Shown here: positions 9,232 through 23,311 of the stretch, piece by piece
Numbering within the stretch: position 1 is the first letter of the stretch
Layout: every line of letters begins with the position of its first letter
DNA from: Chamaelirium japonicum
Lineage: Eukaryota > Streptophyta > Magnoliopsida > Liliales > Melanthiaceae
Length of the DNA stretch: 64,000 nucleotides
NCBI GenBank assembly: GCA_947650365.1
Contig: CANTAL010000095.1
Location: 310,001-374,000, forward strand
Direction: 5' to 3'
Position numbers and translations under genes: made by a program
Notes under the pieces: generated by a model
The model's input: only the letters and a program-made list of their open reading frames with translations
Told to the model about the DNA's origin: nothing
Database searches by the model: none

Positions 9232-11018
9232 TGAATTAGAATTGATCGTACGAATGAAATAGAATGGATTGCACAAATGATTTAGAATGGATCGTACGAA
9301 TGAATTAGAATGGATCGTGTGAAAGAATTAGAATGGATTGTATGAATGAATTAGAATGGATCATACGAATGAATTAGAATGGATCGTACGAAGGAATTAG
9401 AATGGATCGTACGAATGAATTAGAATGGATCGAACGAATGAATTAGAATGGATATATTCGTGCAAATGAATTAGAATGGATCGTATGAATGTATTAGAAT
9501 GGATCATATGAGTGAATTAGAATGGTTTGTATGAATGAATTAGAATGGATCGTACGAATGAATTAGAATGGATCGTACGAATGAATTAGAATGGATCGTA
9601 CGAAGGAATTAGAATGGATCGTACGAATGAATTAGAATGGATCGTACGAATGAATTAGAATAGATCGTACGAATGAATTAGAATGGATCGTACGAAGGAA
9701 TTAGAATGGATCGTACGAATGAATTAGAATGGATATATTCGTGCAAATGAATTAGAATGGATCGTATGAATGTATTAGAATGGATCGTATGAGTGAATTA
9801 GAATGGATCGTACGAATGAATTAGAATGGATCGTACGAATGAATTAGAATGGATTGTATGAATGAATTAGAATGGATCGTGCGAATGAATTAGAATGGAT
9901 CGTACGAATGAATTAGAATGGATCCTTTGAATGAATTAGAATGGATCGTGCCAATGAATTAGAATGGATAGTACGAATGAATTAGAATGGATCGTGCTAA
10001 TGAATTAGAATGGAATAGAATAGATTGTACGAATGAATTAGTATGGATTCATACGAATGAATTAGAATGGATACATTCGTGCGAATGAATTAGAATGGAT
10101 CGTACCAATGAGTAAGAATGGATCGTACGAATGAAATAGAATGGATTGTGCGAATGAATTAGAATGGATCATACGAATGAATTAGAATGGATCGTGTAAA
10201 AGAATTAGAATGGATTGTATGAATGAATTAGAATAGATCGTATGAATGAATTAGAATGGCTCGTATGAGTGAATTAGAATGGATACGAAGGAATTAGAAT
10301 GGATCGTACAAAAAAATTAGAATGGATCATACGAATGAAATAGAATGGATCGTACGAAGGAATTAGAATGGATCGTACGAAGGAATTAGAATGGATCGTA
10401 CGAATGAATTAGAATGGATATATTCGTGCAAATGAATTAGAATGGACCGTATGAATGAATTAGAATGGATTGTATGAATGAAATTGAATGGATTGTACGA
10501 ATGATTTAGAATGGGTCATACGAATGAATTTGAATGGATCGTATGAATGATTTAGAATGGATACATTCGTGCGAATGAATTAGAATGGATCATACGAATG
10601 AGTAAGAATGGATCGTACGAATGAAATATAATGAATTGTACGAATGAATTAGAATGGATTCGTACGAATGAATTAGAATGGATACATTCGTGCGAATGAA
10701 TTAGAATGGATCGTACCAATGTGTAAGAATGGATCGTACGAATGAAATAGAATGGATTGTGCGAATGAATTAGAATGGATCGTATGAATGAATTAGAATG
10801 GATCGTACGAATGAATTAGAATGGATCGTACGAATGAATTAGAATGGATCGTACGAATGAATTAGAATGGATCGTACGAATGAATTAGAATGGATTGTAC
10901 GAATGAATTAGATTGGATCATACGAATGAATTAGAATGGATCGTACGAATGAATTAGAATGGATCGTACGAATGAATTAGAATGGATACATTTGTGCGAA
11001 TGAATTAGAATGGATCGT
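9232..11018 (+). repeat. Satellite block 16 (+), 1.8 kb
   Basis: Contains two nearby copies of a series with GATATATTCGTGC, GAATGTATTAG and GTATGAGTG, about 280 bp apart (9450 and 9730). An irregular GATACGAAGG unit lies near 10280. Ends at GGATCGTACGATCC. Confidence 0.92.
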
Positions 11019-11452
11019 ACGATCCATTCGAATTCATTTGCACGATCCATTCTTATTCATTCGTACGATCCATTCTAATTCATTCATACGATCCATTCTA
11101 ATTCATTCGTACGGTCCATTCTAATTCATTCGTATATTCCATTCTAATTCATTCGTACGATCAATTCTATTTCATTCGTACGATCCATTCTTACTCATTC
11201 GTATGATCCATTCTAATTCATTCGGACGAATGTATCCATTCTAATTTATTCATACGATCCATTCTAATTTATTCGTATGATCCATTCTAATTCATTCGTA
11301 CGATCTATTCTAATTCTTTCACACGATCCATTATAATTCATTCGTACGATCCATTCTAATTTATTCGCACAATCCATTCTATTTCATTCGAACGATCCAT
11401 TCTTACTCATTCGTCTGATCCATTCTAATTCATTCGCACGAATGTATCCATA
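11019..11452 (-). repeat. Satellite block 17 (-)
   Basis: Opens CGATCCATTCGAATTC and includes GTATATTCC near 11130, a rare variant also seen at 24.68, 37.71 and 41.23 kb. Its right end, CCATAATTAATTATACG, is a decayed form of the CCATAATGG switch. Confidence 0.9.
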
Positions 11453-12329
11453 ATTAATTATACGAATGAGTAAGAATGGATCGTACGAATGAAATAGAAT
11501 GGATTGTGCGAATGAATTAGAATGGACCGTACGAATGAATTAGAATGGATCGTACGAATGAATTAGAATGGATATATTTGAACGAATAAATTAGAATGGA
11601 TCATACGAATCAATTAGAATGGATCGTACGAATGAATTAGAATGGATAGTGCGAATGAATTAGAATCGATCGTATGAATGAATTAGAATGGATCGTACGA
11701 ATGAATTAGAATGGATCATACGAATGAGTAAGAATGGATCGTACGAATGAATTAGAATGGATCATACGAATGAATTAGAATGGATCATACGAATAAATTA
11801 GAATGGATACATTCGTCCGAATGAATTAGAATGGATCATACGAATAAGTAAGAATGGATCGTACGAATGAAATAGAATAGATTGTATGAATGAATTAGAA
11901 TGGATCCTACGAATGAATTAGAATGGATCGTACGAATGAATTAAAATGGATCATATTAACGAATTAGAATGGATCGTACGAATGAATTAGAATGGATACA
12001 TTCGTGCGAATAAAATAGAATGGATTGTATGAATGAATTATAGAATGGATCGTACGAATGAATTAGAATGGATCGTACGAATGAATTAGAATAGATTGCG
12101 CGAATGAATTAGAATGGATCGTACGAATGAATTAGAATGGATCGTACGAAGGAATTAGAATGGATCGTACGAATGAATTAGAATGGATCGTACGAATGAA
12201 TTAGAATGGATCGTACGAAGGAATTAGAATGGATCGTACGAATGAATTAGAATGGATCGTACGATTGAATTAGAATGGATCATACGAATGAGTAAGAATG
12301 GATCGTATGAATGAATTAGATTGGATCGT
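11453..12329 (+). repeat. Satellite block 18 (+)
   Basis: Carries GATATATTTGAACG near 11570 and GATCATATTAACG near 11950. The right end repeats the flank of block 10, with offset 5,519 bp, up to the single-monomer inversion. Confidence 0.92.
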
Positions 12330-12352
12330 ACGATCCATTCTAATTCATTAGC
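12330..12352 (-). repeat. Satellite block 19 (-), one inverted monomer
   Basis: Second copy of the single-monomer inversion. Its left palindrome and the GAATATACG unit on its right sit at exactly the same spacing as at 6.8 kb. Confidence 0.88.
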
Positions 12353-12713
12353 ATGGATCGTGCTAATGAATTAGAATGGAATATACGAATGAATTAGAAT
12401 GGATCGTAGAATGGATCGGAGAATGGATCGTACGAATGAATTAGAATAAATTAGAATGGATCGTACGAATGAATTAGAATAGATCATAGGAATGAATTAG
12501 AATGGATCGTGCAAATGAATTAGAATCGATACATTCATGCGAATAAATTAGAATGAATTGTTTAAATGAATTAGAATGGATCGTACGAATGAATTAGAAT
12601 GGATTGTACGAATGAATTAGAATAGATTGCGCGAATGAATTAGAATGGATCGTGCGAATGAAATAGAATGGATACAAATGAATTAGAATGGATCATACGA
12701 ATGAATTAGAATG
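12353..12713 (+). repeat. Satellite block 20 (+)
   Basis: Contains irregular GATCGTAGAATGG and GATCGGAGAATGG units near 12400 and a GATACAAATG unit near 12670. It ends at GAATGACGATCC, a switch shared with 30.8 kb. Confidence 0.9.
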
Positions 12714-13284
12714 ACGATCCATTCTTACTCATTCGTATGATCCATTCTATTTCATTCGCACGAATGCATCCATTCTAATTCATTCGTACGATCCATTCTA
12801 ATTCATTCATAGGATCCATCTAATTTATTCCTACAATCCATTCTAATTCATTCGCACAAATGTATCCATTCTAATTCATTCGTACGATCAGTTCTAATTC
12901 ATTCACAAAATCTATTCTAATTCATTCATACGATCCATTCTAATTCATTCACACGAATGTATCCATTCTAATTCATTCATATGATCCATCCTAATTCATT
13001 CGTACGATCCATTCTAATTCACTCATACGATCCATTCTAATACATTCATACGATCCATTCTAATTCATTTGCACGAATATATCCATTCTAATTCATTAGT
13101 ACGATCCATTCTAATTCCTTCGTACGATCCATTCTAATTCATTTGTACGATCTATTCTAATTCATTCGTACGATCCATTCTATTTCATTCGTACGATCCA
13201 TTCTAATTCCTTCGAACGATCCATTCTATTTCATTCGTACGATCCATTCTAATTCATTCGTACAATCTATTCTAATTCATTCGT
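12714..13284 (-). repeat. Satellite block 21 (-)
   Basis: Carries the CACTCATAC/ATACATTC/TTTGCACGAATATATCC group near 13015-13085 and CCTTCG variants. Ends at CATTCGTACGAATGG. Confidence 0.91.
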
Positions 13285-14854
13285 ACGAATGGATCGTACG
13301 AATGAATTAGAATGGATCGTACGAAGGAATTAGAATGGATCGTACGAATGAATTAGAATGGATCGTACGAATAAATTAGAATGGATCATACGAAGGAATT
13401 AGAATGGATCGTACGAATGAATTAGAATGGATCGTATGAATGAAATAGAATGGATACATTCGTGTGAATGAATTAGAATGGATCATATGAATGAATTAGA
13501 ATAGATTTTGTGAATGAATTAGAACTGATCCTACGAATGAATTAGAATGGATACATTCGTGCGAATGAATTAGAATGGATTGTATGAATGAATTAGAATG
13601 GATCCTTTTAATGAATTAGAATGGATCGTACGAATGAATTAGAATGGATCGTACGAATGAATTAGAATGGATATATTCGTGCAAATGAATTAGAATGGAT
13701 CGTATGAATGTATTAGAATGGATCGTATGAGTGAATTAGAATGGATCGTGCGAATGAATTAGAATGGATTTTATGAATGAATTAGAATGGATCGTACGAA
13801 TGAATTAGAATGGATCATACGAATTAATTAGAATGGATCATACGAATGAATTAGAATGGATCGTACGAATGAATTAGAATTAGAATGGATATATTCGTGC
13901 GAATGAATTAGAATGGATACATTCATGCGAAAGAATTAGAATAGATCGTATGAATGAATTAGAATGGATCCTATGAATGAATTAGAATGGATCGTGCGAA
14001 TGAATTAGAATGGATCGTACGAATGAATTAGAATGGATACATTCATGCGAATGAAATAGAATGGATCGGACGAATGAATTAGAATGGATCGTACGAATGA
14101 ATTAGAATGGATCAAATGAATGAATTAGAATGGTTACATTCATGCGAATGAATTAGAATGGATCGTATGAATGAATTAGAATGGATCGTACGAATGAATT
14201 AGAATGGATCGTACGAATGAATTAGAATTGCTCGTACGAATGAATTAGAATGAATCGTATGAATGAATTAGAATGGTTACATTCGTGCGAATGAATTAGA
14301 ATAGATCGTACGAATGAATTAGAATGGATCGTACGAATAAATTAGTATGGATCGTGGGAATGAATTAGAATGGATCGTACGAATGAATTAGAATGGATCC
14401 ACCGAATGAGTTAGAATGGATCATACGAATGAATTAGTATGGATTGTACGAATGAATTAGAATGGATTGTGCGAATGAATTAGAATGGATCGTACGGATG
14501 AATTAGAATGGATCGTGTGAAAGAATTAGAATGGATTGTTTGAATGAATTAGAATGGATATATTCGTGCAAATGAATTAGAATGGATCGTATGAATGTAT
14601 TAGAATGGATCGTATGAGTGAATTAGAATGGATCGTACGAATGAATTAGAATGGATTGTATGAATGAATTAGAATGGATCGTACGAATGAATTAGAATGG
14701 ATCGTATGAATGAATTAGAATGGATCGTATGAATGAATTAGAATGGATCAAATGAATGAATTAGAATGGTTACATTCATGCGAATGAATTAGAATGGATC
14801 CTACGAATGGATTAGAATGGATCGTACGAATGGATTAGAATGGATACATTCGAG
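13285..14854 (+). repeat. Satellite block 22 (+)
   Basis: The part from about 13.64 to 14.17 kb is repeated at 31.50-32.01 kb (offset 17,840-17,863). Both copies share a 6-bp duplication, GAATTAGAATTAGAATGG. A GGTTACATTCATGCG unit lies at 14132 and again near 14766. It ends at CGAGCGTACGATCC. Confidence 0.92.
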
Positions 14855-17391
14855 CGTACGATCCATTCTAATTCATTCGTCCGATCCATTCTAATTCATT
14901 CGCACGAATGTATCCATTCTAATTCATTCGTATGTACGATCCATTATAATTCATTCATTTGATCCATTCTAATTCATTCGTATGATCCATTCTAATTCAT
15001 TCGTCCGATCCATTCTAATTCATTCGCACGAATGTATCCATTCTAATTCATTCGTACGGTCCATTCTAATTCATTCGCACGATCCATTCTAATTCATTCG
15101 TACGATCCATTCAAATTCATTCATACGATCTATTCTAATTCATTCATACAATCCATTCCAATTCTTTCACACGATCCATTCTAATTCATTCGTGCGATCA
15201 ATTCTAATTCATTCGTACGATCCATTCTATTCTAGTTCATTCGTACGATCCATTCTAATTTATTCGTACGATCCATTCTAATTCATTCGTAGGATCCATT
15301 CTAATTCATTCGTAAGATCCATTCTAATTCATTCGTACGATCCATTCTAATTCATTCGTACGATCCATTCTAATTCATTCGTATGATCCATTCTAATTCA
15401 TTCGTATGATCCATTCTAATTCATTCATACGATCTATTCTAATTCATTCATTCGTACGATCCATTCTAATACATTCGCACGATTCATGCTAATTCATTCG
15501 CACGATCCATTCTAATTCATTCGTACGATCCATTCTTATTCATTCATACGATCCATTCTAATTCTTTCACACGATCCATTCTAATTCATTCGTACGATCC
15601 ATTCTAATTCATTCGTACGATCTATTCTAATTCATTCGTACGATCCATTCTAATTCCTTCGTACGATCCATTCTAATTCCTTCGTACGATCCATTCTAAT
15701 TCATTCATACAATCCATTCTAATTCTTTCACACGATCCATTCTAATTCATTTGTACGTTCCATTCTAATTCATTAGCACAATCCATGCTAATTCATTCGT
15801 ACGATCAATTCTAATTCATTAGCACGATCCATTCTAATTCATTCGCACGATCCATTCTAATTCATTCATATGATTCATACTAATTCATTCATACGATCTA
15901 TTCTAATTCTTTCGCACGAATATATCCATTCTAATTCATTTGTACGATCCATTCTAATTCCTTCGAACGATCCATTCTAATTCATGCGTACGATCTATTC
16001 TATTTCATTCGTACGATCCATTCTTACTCATTCGTACGATCCATTCTAATTCATTCGTCTGATCCATTCTAATTCATTCGCACAAATGTATACATTCTAA
16101 TTCATTCGTTCGATCAATTCTAATTCATTAGCACGATCCATTCTAATTCATTCGTACGATCCATTCTAATTCATTCGCACGATCCATTCTAATTCATTCA
16201 TAGGATCCATTCTAATTCATTCGTACGATCCATTCTAATTCATTCGTACAATCCATTCTAATTCATTCGCACAATCCATTCTATTTCATTCGTACGATCC
16301 ATTCTTACTCATTGGTACGATCCATTCTAATTCATTCGCACGAATGTATCCATACTAATTCATTCGTACGAATCCATTCTAATTCATTCGTACAATCTAT
16401 TCTATTTCATTCGTACGATCCATTCTTACTCATTCGTATGATCCATTCTAATTCATTCGGATGAATGTATCCATTCTAATTTATTCGTACGATCCATTCT
16501 AATTCATTCGTACGATCCATTATAATTCATTCGTCCGATACATTCTAATTCATTCGCACGAATGTATCCATTCTAATTCATTCGTACGAATGTATCCATT
16601 CTAATTCATTCGTACGATCCATTCTAATTCATTCGTACGATCCATTCTAATTCATTCGTACGATCCATTCTAATTCATTCGTACGATCCATTCTAATTTA
16701 TTTGCATGAATGTATCCATTCTAATTCATTAGTACAATCCATTCTATTTCATTCGTACGATCCATTCTTACTCATTCGTATGATCCATTCTAATTCATTC
16801 GTACGATCCATTCTAATTCATTCGTACGATCCATTCTAATTCATTCGCACGATCCATTCTAATTCATTCATACGATCCATTCTAATTCATTCATACGATC
16901 CATTCTAATTCATTCCTACAATCCATTCTAATTCATTCGCCCGATCCATTCTAATTCATTCATACGATCCATTCTATTCGAATGGATCATGCGATCCATT
17001 CGAATTCATTTGCACGATCCATTCTAATTCATTCATACGATCGATTCTAATTCATTCATACAATGCATTCTAATTCTTTCACACGATCCATTCTAATTCA
17101 TTCGTACGATCCATTCTAATTCATTCGTACAATCCATTCTATTTCATTTGTACGATCCATTCTTACTCATTCGTATGATCCATTCTAATTCATTCGTACG
17201 ATCCATTCTAATTCATTTGTTCGATCCATTCTAATTCATTCATACAATCCATTCTATTTCATTCGTACGATCCATTCTTACTCATTCGTATGATCCATTC
17301 TAATTCATTCGCACGAATGTATCGATTCTAATTCATTCATACAATCCATTCTAATTCATTCCGTACGATCCATTCTAATTCATTCGTACGA
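14855..17391 (-). repeat. Satellite block 23 (-), 2.5 kb, with a 13-bp island
   Basis: One of the longest - blocks. A 13-bp + island, GAATGGATCATGC, lies at 16979-16991, flanked by CTATTC and GATCCATTCGAATTC. Marker groups TTAGCAC (15770) and TTTCACACG (several) are present. It ends at CGTACGATCATACG. Confidence 0.9.
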
Positions 17392-17796
17392 TCATACGAA
17401 TGAATTAGAATGGATCGTACGAATGAATTAGAATAGATTGTGTGAATGAATTAGAATGGATCGTACGAATGAATTAGAATGGATCGTACGAATGAATTAG
17501 AATGGATCATACGAATGAGTAAGAATGGATCGTACGAATGAATTAGAATGGATCGTACGAATGAATTAGAATGGATACATTCGTCCGAATGAATTATAAT
17601 GGATCATACGAATGAGTAAGAATGGATCGTACGAATGAAATAGAATAGATTGTACGAATGAATTAGAATGGATCCTACGAATGAATTAGAATGGATCGTG
17701 TGAAAGAATTAGAATGGATTGTATGAATGAATTAGAATGGATCGTATGAATGAATTAGAATGGATCGTGCGAATGAATTCGAATGGATCGTACAAA
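17392..17796 (+). repeat. Satellite block 24 (+)
   Basis: Carries GATACATTCGTCCG, GAGTAAG, GAAATAG, GATCCTACG and GTGTGAAAG in the order also seen at 7.3, 26.5, 46.4 and 63.5 kb. It ends just after GAATTCGAATGG, at AATTCATTC. Confidence 0.91.
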
Positions 17797-18921
17797 TTCA
17801 TTCTAATTCATTCATACAATCCATTCTAATTCTTTCACATGATCCTTTCTAATTCATTCGTACGTTCCATTCTAATTCATTAGCACGATCCATTCTAATT
17901 CATTCGTACGATCCATTCTAATTCATTCGCACGATCCATTCTAATTCATTCATAGGATCCATTCTAATTCATTCATACGATCTATTCTAATTCTTTCGCA
18001 CGAATGTATCCATTCTAATTCATTCGCATGAATGTATCCATTGTAATACATTCGTACGATCCATTCTAATTCATTCGTACGATCCATTCGAATTCATTCG
18101 CACGATCCATTCAAATTCATTCATATGATCCATTCTAATTCATTCATACAATCCATTCTAATTCTTTCACACGATCCATTCTAATTCATTAGTACGATCC
18201 ATTCTAATTCATTCGTACAATCTATTCTATTTCATTCGTACGATCCATTCTTACTCATTCGTATGATCCATTCTAATTCATTTGTACGATCCATTCTAAT
18301 TCATTCGTACGATCCATTCTAATTCATTCGTACGATCCATTCTAATTCATTCGTATGAATGTATCCATTGTAATTCATTTGCACGATCCATTCTAATTCA
18401 TTCCTATGATCTATTCTAATTCATTCGTACGATCCATTCTAATTCATTCTAATTCATTCGTACGATCCATTCTACGATCCATTCTAATTCATTCATACGA
18501 TCCATTCTAATTCATATGCACAAAGGTATCCATTCTAATCCATTCGTAGGATCCATTCTAATCCATTCGTACGATCCATTCTAATTCATTCGTACGATCC
18601 ATTCTAATTCATTCGCTCGAATGTATCCATTCTAATCCATTCGTACAATCCATTCTAATCCATTCATACGATCCATTCTAATTCATTCACATGAATGTAA
18701 CCATTCTAATGAATTCATATGATCTATTCTAATTCATTCGTACGATCCATTCTAATTCATTCGTCTGATCCATTCTAATTTATTCGCACGAATGTATCCA
18801 TTCTAATTCATTCGTACGATCCATTCTAATTCATTCGTATGATCCATTCTAATTCATTCGTAAGATCCATTCTACTTCATTCGTACGATCCATTCTAATT
18901 CATTCTAATTCATTCGTACGA
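17797..18921 (-). repeat. Satellite block 25 (-)
   Basis: Includes two truncated monomers near 18436-18480 (CATTCTAATTCATTC, and CCATTCTACGATCC) and an ACAAAGGTATCC unit near 18512. Ends at CGTACGATCGTACG. Confidence 0.92.
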
Positions 18922-19848
18922 TCGTACGAATGAATTAGAATGGATCGTACGGAATGAATTAGAATGGATCGTACGAATAAATTAGAATAGATCGTACGGA
19001 TGAACTAGAATTAATATATTCGTGCGAATGAATTAGAATGGATCGTACGAATGAATTAGAATGGATCGTACGAATGAAATAGAATGGATTTTACGAATGA
19101 ATTAGAATGGATCGTACGAATGAATTAGAATGGATCGTATGAATGAATTAGAATGGATACATTTGTGCGAATGAATTAGAATGGATCGGACGAATGAATT
19201 AGAATGGATCGTACGAATGAATTAGAATGGATCAAATAAATGAATTAGAATGGATCGTACAAATGAATTAGAATGCATCGTACGAAAGAATTAGAATGGA
19301 TATATTCGTGCGAATGAATTAGAATGGATCGTACGAATGAATTAGACTCGATCGTACGAATGAATTTGAATGGATACATTTGTGCGAATGAATCTAAATG
19401 GATTGTATGAATGAATTACAATGGATCGTACGAATGAATTAGAATGGATCGTACGAATGAATTAGAATAGCTCATACGAATGAATTAGAATAAATCGTAT
19501 GAATGAGTTAGAATGGTTACATTCGTGCGAATGAATTAGAATAGATCGTACGAATGAATTAGAATGGATCGTACGAATAAATTAGAATGGATCGTGGGAA
19601 TGAATTAGAATGGATCGAACGAATGAATTAGAATGGATCCACCAAATGAGTTAGAATGGATCATACGAATGAATTAGAATGGATTGTACGAATGAATTAG
19701 AATGGATTGTGCGAATGAATTAGAATGGATCGTATGAATGAATAAGAATGGATCGTACGAATGAATTAGAATGGATCGTGCGAATGAATTAGCATGAATC
19801 GTACGAATGTATTAGAATGGATCGTACGAATGAATTAGAATGAATCGT
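18922..19848 (+). repeat. Satellite block 26 (+)
   Basis: Begins with the same palindrome and extra-G unit (CGTACGGAATG) as block 8. Variants include GAATCTAAATGG near 19392 and GATCCACC near 19627. It closes at GAATCGTACGATCC. Confidence 0.91.
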
Positions 19849-20146
19849 ACGATCCATTCTAATTCATTCGTACGATCCATTCTAATTCATTCGCACGAAT
19901 GTATCCATTCTAGTTCATTCGTACGATCCATTCTAATTCACTCGTACGATCCATTCTAATTCATTCGTACGATCCATTCTAATTCATTCATTTGATCCAT
20001 TCTAATTCATTCGTACGATCCATTCTAATTCATTCGTATGATCCATTCTAATTCATTCGTAAGATCCATTCTAATTCATTCGTACGATCCATTCTAATTC
20101 ATTCGTACGATCCATTCTAATTCATTTGCGCGAATGTATCCATTCT
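19849..20146 (-). repeat. Satellite block 27 (-)
   Basis: Thirteen or so units close to consensus with two 28-bp forms. The right boundary is the TCTAGA palindrome in CATTCTAGAATG, one of the few switches centred inside the A/T-rich half-unit. Confidence 0.9.
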
Positions 20147-20352
20147 AGAATGAATTAGAATGGATCGTATGAATGAATTAGAATGGATCGTACGAATGAA
20201 TTAGAATGGATCGTGCGAATGAATTAGAATGGATTGTACGAATGAATTAGAATGGATCGTACGAATAAACATTATGGATACATTCGTGCGAATGAATTAG
20301 AATGGATCGTACGAATGAATTAGAATGGATCGTACGAATGAATTAGAATGGA
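20147..20352 (+). repeat. Satellite block 28 (+)
   Basis: Short block bounded by TCTAGA on the left and GGATCC on the right, both perfect 6-bp palindromes. It contains an A-rich irregular unit, ATAAACATTATGG, near 20266. Confidence 0.9.
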
Positions 20353-20785
20353 TCCATTCTAATTCATTTGTACGATCCATTCTAATTCATTCCCACGATC
20401 CATTCTAATTTATTCGTACGATCCATTCTAATTCATTCGTACGATCTATTCTAATTCATTCGCACGAATGTAACCATTCTAATTCATTCATACGATTTAT
20501 TCTGATTCATTCGTATGAGCTATTCTAATTCATTCGTACGATCCATTCTAATTCATTCGTATGATCCATTGTAATTCATTCATACAATCCATTTAGATTC
20601 ATTCGCACAAATTTATCCATTCAAATTCATTCGTACGATCCAGTCTAATTCATTCGTACGATCCATTCTAATTCATTCGTACGATCCAGTCTAATTCATT
20701 CGTACAATCCATTCTAATTCATTCGTACGATCCATTCTAATTCATTCGTACAATCCATTCTAATTCATTCGCACGAATGTATCCA
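20353..20785 (-). repeat. Satellite block 29 (-)
   Basis: Carries CCCACG, ATGAGCTATTC and CCATTTAGATTC variants in the order of blocks 9 and 33, so it is a third partial copy of that series. Ends at GTATCCATAATGGATC. Confidence 0.91.
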
Positions 20786-21400
20786 TAATGGATCATACGA
20801 ATGAGTAAGAATGGATCGTACGAATGAAATAGAATGGATTGTGCGAATGAATTAGAATGGACCGTACGAATGAATTAGAATGGATCGTACGAATGAATTA
20901 GAATGGATATATTTGAACGTATAAATTAGAATGGATCATACGACTAAATTAGAATGGATCGTACGAATGAATTAGAATGGATAGTACGAATTAATTAGAA
21001 TCGATCGTACGAATGAATTAGAATGGATCGTATGAATGAATTAGAATGGATCATACGAATGACTAAGAATGGATCGTACGAATGAATTTGAATGGATACA
21101 TTTGTGCGAATGAATCTAAATGGATTATATGAATGAATTACAATGGATCGTACGAATGAATTAGAATGGATCGTACGAATGAATTAGAATGGATCAAATG
21201 AATGAATTAGAATGGTTACATTCATGCGAATGAATTAGAATGGATCGTACGAATGGATAAGAAGGGATCGTATGAGTGAATTAGAATGGATACGAAGGAA
21301 TTAGAATGGATCGTACGAAGGAATTAGAATGGATCATACGAATGAAATAGAATGGATCGTACGAAGGAATTAGAATGGATCGTACGAAGGAATTAGAATG
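20786..21400 (+). repeat. Satellite block 30 (+)
   Basis: Starts like blocks 14, 40 and 58. The right ~215 bp (GATCAAATG, GGTTACATTCATG, GTATGAGTG, GATACGAAGG) are repeated about 4.04 kb further on at 25.22-25.44 kb. Ends at GAATGCATTC. Confidence 0.91.
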
Positions 21401-21614
21401 CATTCGTACGATCCATTCTAATCCATTCGTACAATCCATTCTAATTCATTCATACGATCCATTCTATTTCATTCGCACGATCCATTCTAATTCTTTCGTA
21501 CGATGCGTTCTAATTCATTCATACGATCCATTCTAATTCATTCATTTGATCCATTCTAATTCATTCGTACGATCCATTCTAATTCATTCGTCCGATCCAT
21601 TCTAATTCATTCGC
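21401..21614 (-). repeat. Satellite block 31 (-)
   Basis: About nine units. The whole block, with both its boundaries, is copied at 25438-25653 and differs at only a few bases. It ends at CATTCGCTTGAATTAG. Confidence 0.92.
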
Positions 21615-22381
21615 TTGAATTAGAATGAATTGTATGAATGAATTAGAATGGATCGTACGAATGAATTAGAATGGATCGTACGAATGAATTAGAATGGATC
21701 GTACGAATGAATTAGAATGGATCGTACGAATGAATTAGAATAGATCGTACGAATGAATTAGAATGGATCGTACGAAGGAGAATGGATCGTACGAATGAAT
21801 TAGAATAGATATCTTCGTGCAAATGAATTAGAATGGATCGTATGAATGTATTAGAATGGATCGTATGAGTGAATTAGAATGGATCGTACGAATGAATTAG
21901 AATGGATCGTATGAATGAATTAGAATGGATCGTGCGAAAGAATTAGAATGCATTGTATGAATGAATTAGAATGGATCGTATGAATGAATTAGAATGGATC
22001 GTGCGAATGAATTCGAATGGATTGCATGATCTGTTCGAATAGAATGGATCGTATGAATGAATTAGAATGGATCGGGCGAATGAATTAGAATGGATTGTAG
22101 GAATGATTTTGAATGGATCGTATGAATGAATTAGAATGGATCGTATGAATGAATTAGAATGGATCGTGCGAATGAATTAGAATGGATCATACGAATGAAT
22201 TAGAATGGATCGTCCAAATGAATTAGAATGGATCATACGAATTAATTAGAATGGATCATACGAATGAGTAAGAATGGATCGTACGAATGAAATAGAATGG
22301 ATTGTACGAATGAATTAGAATGGATACATTCATGCGAATGAATTAGAATGGATCGGACGATTGAATTAGAATGGATCGTAT
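21615..22381 (+). repeat. Satellite block 32 (+) with a ~12-bp inverted island
   Basis: Includes a truncated unit near 21776 (GAAGGAGAATGG). A reverse island, TGATCTGTTCGA, lies at about 22027-22038, the counterpart of the island at 4.29 kb. The right end matches block 8 up to its switch. Confidence 0.89.
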
Positions 22382-23311
22382 GATTCATTCTAATTCATTC
22401 GTACGATCCATTCTAATACATTCGTACGATTCATGCTAATTCATTCGCACGATCCATTCTAATTCATTCGTACGATCCATTCTTATTCATTCATACGATC
22501 CATTCTAATTCATTCGCACAATCCATTCTAATTCATTCGTACAATCCATTCTAATTCATTCGTATGATCCATTCTAACTCATTCGGTGGGTCCATTCTAA
22601 TTCATTCGTACGATCCATTCTAATTCATTCCCACGATCCATTCTAATTTATTCGTACGATCCATTCTAATTCATTCGTACGATCTATTCTAATTCATTCG
22701 CACGAATGTAACCATTCTAATTCATTCATACGATTCATTCTAATTCATTCGTATGAGCTATTCTAATTCATTCGTACGATCCATTCTAATTCATTCGTAC
22801 GATCCATTGTAATTCATTCATACAATCCATTTAGATTTATTCGCACAAATGTATCCATTCAAATTCATTCGTATGATCCATTCTAATTCATTCGTACGAT
22901 TCATTCTAATTCATTCATACGATCTATTCTAATTCATTCATACAATCCATTCTAATTCTTTCACACGATCCATTCTAATTCATTCGTACGATCCATTCTA
23001 ATTCATTCGTATGATCCATTCTAATTCACTCATACGATCCGTTCTAATACATTCATACGATCCATTCTAATTCATTTGCACGAATATATCCATTCTAATT
23101 CATTCGTATGATCCATTCTAATTCATTCATACGATCCATTCTAATTCATTTGCACGAATATATCCATTCTAATTCATTCGTACGATCCATTCTAATTCCT
23201 TCGTACGATCCATTCTAATTCGTTCGTACGATCCATTCTAATTCATTCATACGATCTATTCTAATTCATTAATATGATCCATTCTAATTCATTCGTACGA
23301 TCCATTCTAAT
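22382..23311 (-). repeat. Satellite block 33 (-)
   Basis: A second copy of the left half of block 9, offset ~17.74 kb, including TTCGGTGG, ATGAGCTATTC and CCATTTAGATT. It also carries the CACTCATAC/ATACATTC group near 23025. Ends at TTCTAATGAATTAGAA. Confidence 0.92.
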
